Shown: one piece after another, positions 30,324 to 33,573 of the stretch | How the letters are laid out: each line of letters begins with the position of its first letter | Position numbering within the stretch: the stretch's first letter is position 1 | DNA from: Candidatus Woesearchaeota archaeon | Lineage (GTDB): Archaea; Nanobdellota; Nanobdellia; Woesearchaeales; JAFCFN01 | Reading direction: 5' to 3' | DNA length: 33,573 bases | Assembly (NCBI GenBank): GCA_017609245.1 | Contig: JAFCEI010000002.1 | Span: forward strand, 2,639-36,211 | Notes under the pieces: model-generated | What the model was told of the DNA's origin: nothing | Seen by the model: only the letters and a program-made list of their open reading frames with translations | Database searches by the model: none | Position numbers and translations under genes: made by a program

Positions 30324-31031
30324 ATGCAGTTCAAGGGTTTTCAAAAGACATCACTTATCGAATATCCGGGCAAGATAGCATCAATAGTGTGGGTTGCTGG
30401 CTGCAACTTCAGATGCCCTTTTTGCTATAATGTGGGGCTGGTCATGAATTCTGATGAGATTGAGAGCGTATCTGAAGAAAAGATACTTGATCATCTTAAA
30501 AAAACAAAAGACTGGACAGATGCCCTTGCAATAACAGGCGGGGAGCCGACACTTCAGAAAGATCTGCCTGAATTCATAAAAAAGGTCAAGAACATGGGGC
30601 TGCTGGTTGAACTGGAAACAAACAGCACAAACCCTGACATGCTCAAGCAACTTATTGACAGTAAGATGATAGATTATATTGCGATGGATATCAAAGCTCC
30701 TCTTAATTTTGAAGATTATCAAAAAGCTACAAACATCAAAGACAGGCAATTGTTTGAAAATATCAAGAAAAGCATCAAGATGGTGATGAGATCAAGGATC
30801 GATTATGAGTTTAGGCTGACTGTAGTGCCAACACTCCATACAAGAGAAAAGCTGATAGAGATCGGCAAGCAGCTTAATGGTGCTAAAAAGTTCTATCTGC
30901 AGCAGTTCAAGAACGATGTGAGCCTGATGGATGAGAGCTTTGAGAAGATTGAACACTTCTCAAGGCCAGAACTGGATGAGTTCTGCAAGAGGCTGAAAAG
31001 ATATTTCAAAGAATGTAAAGTGAGAGCCTAA
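30324..31031 (+). CDS. Radical SAM activase (NrdG/PflA-like)
   Basis: The cluster motif VAGCNFRCPFCYN places C27, C31 and C34; ITGGEPTLQKDLPEFIKKVK and VELETNSTNPDMLKQLI follow, typical of anaerobic ribonucleotide reductase activators or pyruvate formate-lyase activating enzymes. The opening GFQKTSLIEYPGKIASIVW supports this call. I start it at the ATG at 30324 (235 aa) because of the TATA element 25 nt upstream; a TTG at 30312 is also in frame. No glycyl-radical enzyme gene is in the window, so its client is unknown. Confidence 0.9.
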   Translation: MQFKGFQKTSLIEYPGKIASIVWVAGCNFRCPFCYNVGLVMNSDEIESVSEEKILDHLKKTKDWTDALAITGGEPTLQKDLPEFIKKVKNMGLLVELETNSTNPDMLKQLIDSKMIDYIAMDIKAPLNFEDYQKATNIKDRQLFENIKKSIKMVMRSRIDYEFRLTVVPTLHTREKLIEIGKQLNGAKKFYLQQFKNDVSLMDESFEKIEHFSRPELDEFCKRLKRYFKECKVRA

Positions 31032-31837
31032 CCCTGGGTCACAAAAAATCTCAACATATCCCTTATTGTAATCAGGCCAACTGGCTTGTTATTTTTAACT
31101 AAGACAACACTTGGCACTTGTTTTCTCGTCATCATCTTGGAGATTTCTGTAACAGAAGCATCTGGATCAGCAGTTACAAGGTCGCTGATCCTCATCATGT
31201 CCTGGATAGGCAGGTCAAGCACATTTTTTAATTCCTTGAACTCTCTTGTGCCTGTTTTTACCTTGGTCCCGGTCATCTTGACGCCAAAATCATTGTTTAT
31301 GGGCCGCATGACATATTTTTTCATCCATTGTTTCAGCGTGACTATGCCGACCAGCTGCTTGTTTTCAGTTATTGGCACCCTGCCGATCTTGTTCTCTTTC
31401 ATCAGGTTAAGAACATCGCCATATCTCGCATTAATATCTACCAATATCTCTTTCATGGTTCCAACCTGCCTGGCCTTAAGATCCCCTTTTATCAGCTTCA
31501 TCATGTCTATTGATTTTACAACGCCGATGACTTTTCCATTATCTTTAACAGGCAATATTCTTGAATCAGAGTTATACATCAGCTCTGCTGCTTTTTTTAG
31601 GTCAGTGTCTGGCTTTAAGGTTGAAACATGAGCCAGGAATTTCTTTACTTTTGTCTTTGAAGAGTCAATATTTGACTGCAGCAGCCACTGCCTTTTCAAG
31701 ACTCCTTTAAAGTCTTTTTTATCAAATATCAGTGCGTCATCATCCTCATGTTTTATTGCCTTGCCTATAAATTTAGATAAAGTATCATTTATGTCAACCT
31801 TAATGTAATCTTTTGAGACAATGTCCTGAACATTCAT
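31028..31837 (-). CDS. Multi-CBS domain protein
   Basis: 269 residues made of CBS-like repeats: VQDIVSKDYIKVDINDTLSK, FLAHVSTLKPDTDLKKAAEL, VGTMKEILVDINARYGDVLN and IQDMMRISDLVTADPDASVT, giving four CBS modules. CBS pairs bind adenine nucleotides or S-adenosylmethionine and act as energy sensors. The first module is degenerate. No catalytic domain is attached. It is coupled to the DUF5654 gene upstream by ATGA and converges with the activase gene (4-nt overlap). Confidence 0.9.
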   Translation of the reverse strand: MNVQDIVSKDYIKVDINDTLSKFIGKAIKHEDDDALIFDKKDFKGVLKRQWLLQSNIDSSKTKVKKFLAHVSTLKPDTDLKKAAELMYNSDSRILPVKDNGKVIGVVKSIDMMKLIKGDLKARQVGTMKEILVDINARYGDVLNLMKENKIGRVPITENKQLVGIVTLKQWMKKYVMRPINNDFGVKMTGTKVKTGTREFKELKNVLDLPIQDMMRISDLVTADPDASVTEISKMMTRKQVPSVVLVKNNKPVGLITIRDMLRFFVTQG

Positions 31838-32085
31838 TTTTCTGTCCTCTTGCTTGCGATAAGTATTCCTATGACGCAGATAAACGTGATAATGATTGCG
31901 GCGATTATCTTGTATAAATATGTTGTTGTCTGAACATTCATTATCTCCAGCAGCTTGTCAACAGCACCCCTTATGGCGTCATTCCATGTCAGTGCGATCA
32001 CCAAAGCAAATGCAGAAGAAATAGCGATAAACATCCTATTTCTGAACTCTTTCCTAATATTGTTGTTTTTGCCTCTTTTTTTCAT
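31834..32085 (-). CDS. DUF5654 small membrane protein
   Basis: I start it at 32085 (83 aa), as TTTATATAACC (minus strand, about 32103-32114) sits 25 nt upstream; a longer frame begins at 32148 inside the SdpI gene. After a basic N-terminus (MKKRGKNNNIRKEFRNRM) there are two helices with ALVIALTWNDAIRGAVDKLL, the DUF5654 hallmark (TWNDAI), and IIAAIIITFICVIGILIA. Function unknown. Confidence 0.85.
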   Translation of the reverse strand: MKKRGKNNNIRKEFRNRMFIAISSAFALVIALTWNDAIRGAVDKLLEIMNVQTTTYLYKIIAAIIITFICVIGILIASKRTEK

Positions 32086-32116
32086 ATTGACTTGTATATA
32101 AAGGTTATATAAAAAC

Positions 32117-32758
32117 TTATCTGTGTTTGGTTTGTTTCTGATACTCAAGATAAGAATAAAGGATTACATATATGACTAACGCTAAGATTGGTGCCAGTAT
32201 CAGCCACATGGAATAATCAGGCAACAATAATCCCAACAGTGCGATAACCCCTGCAATCTTAAACAGCTTGCCGCCGATCTTATGTGTCTTGTCCCAGACT
32301 TTCTTGTTGCTCAATGTCCAGGGAGTTCTTATGCCGATAAACCAGTTCTGCTTTGCATTCTCAGTAAGTATTCCGATGTAATAGAACAATATTCCCAACG
32401 CAGGCAGGATCATCACAGTCATGTTAAAAACATTTCCAAGGTTCCAGTAAAGCGATAAACCATGTATGTAGAACAGAAAGATCATCAGCAAAAGGATAAA
32501 CCAGTCAAAATACTTCCTGAATTTCTGGATGTTCTTTTTCAATGGATCTATGTTAGGTATTAACAGGAACATCAGCAGGATTACAAAAGAAACAATCGGC
32601 ATCAGGAAAACTCCCCAAAACCTTGGCATGTATCCATCAACCTCGCCCCTCGAATTCCAGTGCGACGCCATTGTCTCAGGCATCTGAGGATAGAGGTAGA
32701 TGCTTATAACAAAGGACAATAAGATTATTACTAAGATTGAAATGCTTATCTTTTTCAT
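32117..32758 (-). CDS. SdpI/YhfL-like membrane protein (DUF1648)
   Basis: 213 residues with about six transmembrane helices. The opening LYPQMPETMASHWNSRGEVDGYMPRFWG is the DUF1648 signature, and NWFIGIRTPWTLSNKKVWDKTHKIGGKLF is the SdpI signature. In Bacillus, SdpI is an immunity protein against a toxic peptide; in most genomes the role is unknown. No toxin gene is nearby. It may be transcribed with the small membrane protein gene at 32763. Confidence 0.92.
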   Translation of the reverse strand: MKKISISILVIILLSFVISIYLYPQMPETMASHWNSRGEVDGYMPRFWGVFLMPIVSFVILLMFLLIPNIDPLKKNIQKFRKYFDWFILLLMIFLFYIHGLSLYWNLGNVFNMTVMILPALGILFYYIGILTENAKQNWFIGIRTPWTLSNKKVWDKTHKIGGKLFKIAGVIALLGLLLPDYSMWLILAPILALVIYVILYSYLEYQKQTKHR

Positions 32759-32762
32759 GAAT

Positions 32763-33011
32763 TTATGCGCCTAAAAACTTAAGCAGTTCATAGATCAGGA
32801 AAGCTGGCCAAACAATGGCTTTCAATATTCCAAGAACCCCTGTCCAGAAACTGGCTGCTGTTGAGATGTAATAGATCACAGCTCCGATAAATCCCAGACC
32901 ATAGATTCCGCTGCCCTTGCGCGTGTTTATGCAGCAGTAAGCTCCTTGCATCTTTGGTACAATTACCTTTTTTGTATTTCTTTTTGCTCGTTTTGTTTTT
33001 CTTTTTGCCAT
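32763..33011 (-). CDS. Small membrane protein, unknown function
   Basis: 82 residues: a very basic start (AKRKTKRAKRNTKKVIVP), a Cys pair (GAYCCINTRKGSGIYGLG), then two hydrophobic stretches (LGFIGAVIYYISTAASFW and LGILKAIVWPAFLIYELLKF). I recall small proteins of this build in DPANN genomes, but cannot name a family. A ribosome binding site AGAGGTGAT (33017-33025) and TATA element (33045-33054) precede it. Confidence 0.75.
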   Translation of the reverse strand: MAKRKTKRAKRNTKKVIVPKMQGAYCCINTRKGSGIYGLGFIGAVIYYISTAASFWTGVLGILKAIVWPAFLIYELLKFLGA

Positions 33012-33044
33012 TAAACATCACCTCTGATTGATGTTGGTTTGGAT

Positions 33045-33054
33045 GGTATATAAA
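33045..33054 (-). promoter_or_regulatory. TATA box upstream of the small membrane protein gene
   Basis: The minus strand reads AAATATTTATATACC, a BRE-like A-run with TTTATATACC; transcription would start near 33025, giving a short leader with AGAGGTGAT. Confidence 0.55.
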
Positions 33055-33202
33055 TATTTCTGATTCAGGCGAGGACTGGGTTTAACATCGCAACTAAACG
33101 AAGTTTCAGTTTAGAGTAGATTTTAGGGGGTTCTATTCTATCTTTTGAGCGTTAGCGTTGCTTAGAGAACAAGAATTTAGGGGGGCGTTTTGTCTTGAAT
33201 AA
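33055..33202. other. Intergenic stretch with no gene found
   Basis: Contains a 6-bp inverted repeat CTAAAC/GTTTAG, and two similar TTTAGGGGG-type stretches (33122-33130 and around 33176-33185). No coding frame or known RNA is recognisable; a small RNA cannot be excluded. Confidence 0.3.
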
Positions 33203-33573
33203 TCATTTGATGTTCTTTTTTGCAATTTCAGTAATTTTATTAAAGTCTTTATTGTTTGCTTCATATTTTGCAAACTCGACTAAACTACAAAGATCAAAAC
33301 ATTTTTTTATTTCTTTGTAACTTTTTTTGTGTTTCTTTAGGTATTTTAAGATTTCATCATTAGTTAATTCTTTTTTCAATCCATATTTATAACTAAGATA
33401 CAATCTCAAAGCCTGCCCAGATTTCCCATAGGCATCTTTATATTTTTTTAGGCTAAACAATTTTTCAGCTTCTTCAAGCAACTTTTTTGATACTGAAACA
33501 TAATCAAATGGCTTCTCTTCAACAATAATTTTACTTTTTGGAATGGCTTTTGTTTTCTTAAAATATTTGTTAT
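33203..33573 (-). CDS. Helical protein, 5' end beyond the window (DUF4129-like/HEPN-like C-terminus)
   Basis: The frame is open from the window edge to TAA at 33203. The upstream residues (KAIPKSKIIVEEKPFDYVSV) are in frame, so the TTG at 33481 is not the true start. The visible part ends in a helical bundle (EEAEKLFSLKKYKDAYGKSG, KYGLKKELTNDEILKYLKKH, CFDLCSLVEFAKYEANNKDF). It resembles the C-terminal helical domain of BatD/DUF4129-like and HEPN proteins, with weak support. The promoter is outside the window. Confidence 0.6.
   Translation of the reverse strand, partial: NKYFKKTKAIPKSKIIVEEKPFDYVSVSKKLLEEAEKLFSLKKYKDAYGKSGQALRLYLSYKYGLKKELTNDEILKYLKKHKKSYKEIKKCFDLCSLVEFAKYEANNKDFNKITEIAKKNIK

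Noticed and set aside
1..33573. CRISPR array, insertion sequence or prophage
   Set aside because: No regularly spaced repeats, transposase or phage structural genes were seen on either strand.

Overview
The window is archaeal and most likely from a small-genome DPANN-type lineage; Woesearchaeota or Pacearchaeota relatives are my best guess, by inference only. Direct archaeal signs are aIF2-alpha, ribosomal protein S27e, Nop10, a PAC2 protein, Pth2, SRP54, class I lysyl-tRNA synthetase, archaeal threonyl-tRNA synthetase with its own N-terminal editing domain, a tRNA-Lys gene with two apparent introns, and TATA-box promoters. Many first genes start about 25 nt downstream of the TATA box and look leaderless, while internal genes use GGAGG-type ribosome binding sites. 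Base composition is AT-rich throughout. I see no CRISPR array, insertion sequence or integrase.

Layout. (A) 1-7270, minus strand: a tightly packed redox/metal run. Reading 5' to 3' it holds DUF5320, DUF134 regulator, cation efflux protein, a hairpin, a Gly/Arg-rich protein, a small ferredoxin, a NifX-like protein, an 8Fe-8S-type ferredoxin with a frameshifted tail, a CPHC thioredoxin-like protein, family 4 uracil-DNA glycosylase, a MinD-ferredoxin ATPase, DAHP synthase, a DUF123 protein, a Cys-rich protein and a second MinD-ferredoxin ATPase that runs off the left edge. Its promoter carries two copies of ATGAAT-N4-ATTCAT. (B) 7312-9708: DUF504 protein, an orphan helical protein and a B12-type radical SAM enzyme. 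(C) 9796-11709: S27e, aIF2-alpha, Nop10, PAC2; then enolase. (D) 13021-16899: small membrane protein, SppA-type peptidase, small acidic protein, AbrB-PhoU protein and an APH-like kinase. (E) 16926-21035: RimK-type ligase with an AbrB-like tail, RimB-type aspartic protease, LysRS directly downstream of the tRNA-Lys gene, a frameshifted P-loop kinase and Pth2. (F) 21069-24424: two lytic transglycosylase-fold proteins (one with LysM) flanking a DUF1704 metallopeptidase and DUF5679. (G) 24363-28376: ThrRS, TatD nuclease, SRP54. (H) 28377-33573: MFS transporter, Lgt, a radical SAM activase, CBS protein, small membrane proteins, SdpI-like protein and a partial helical protein.

How it fits together: region A looks like one regulated unit for iron-sulfur or metal handling, with DUF134 as the probable local regulator. 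Regions C, E and G are information processing. Regions F and H contain bacterial-style envelope functions (transglycosylases, LysM, Lgt) in a genome whose core genes are archaeal, which hints at action on a bacterial partner's wall or at a laterally acquired lipoprotein system. Three frame breaks in two genes (ferredoxin, P-loop kinase) could each be repaired by one extra A in an A-rich stretch, so sequence error must be excluded before calling decay.
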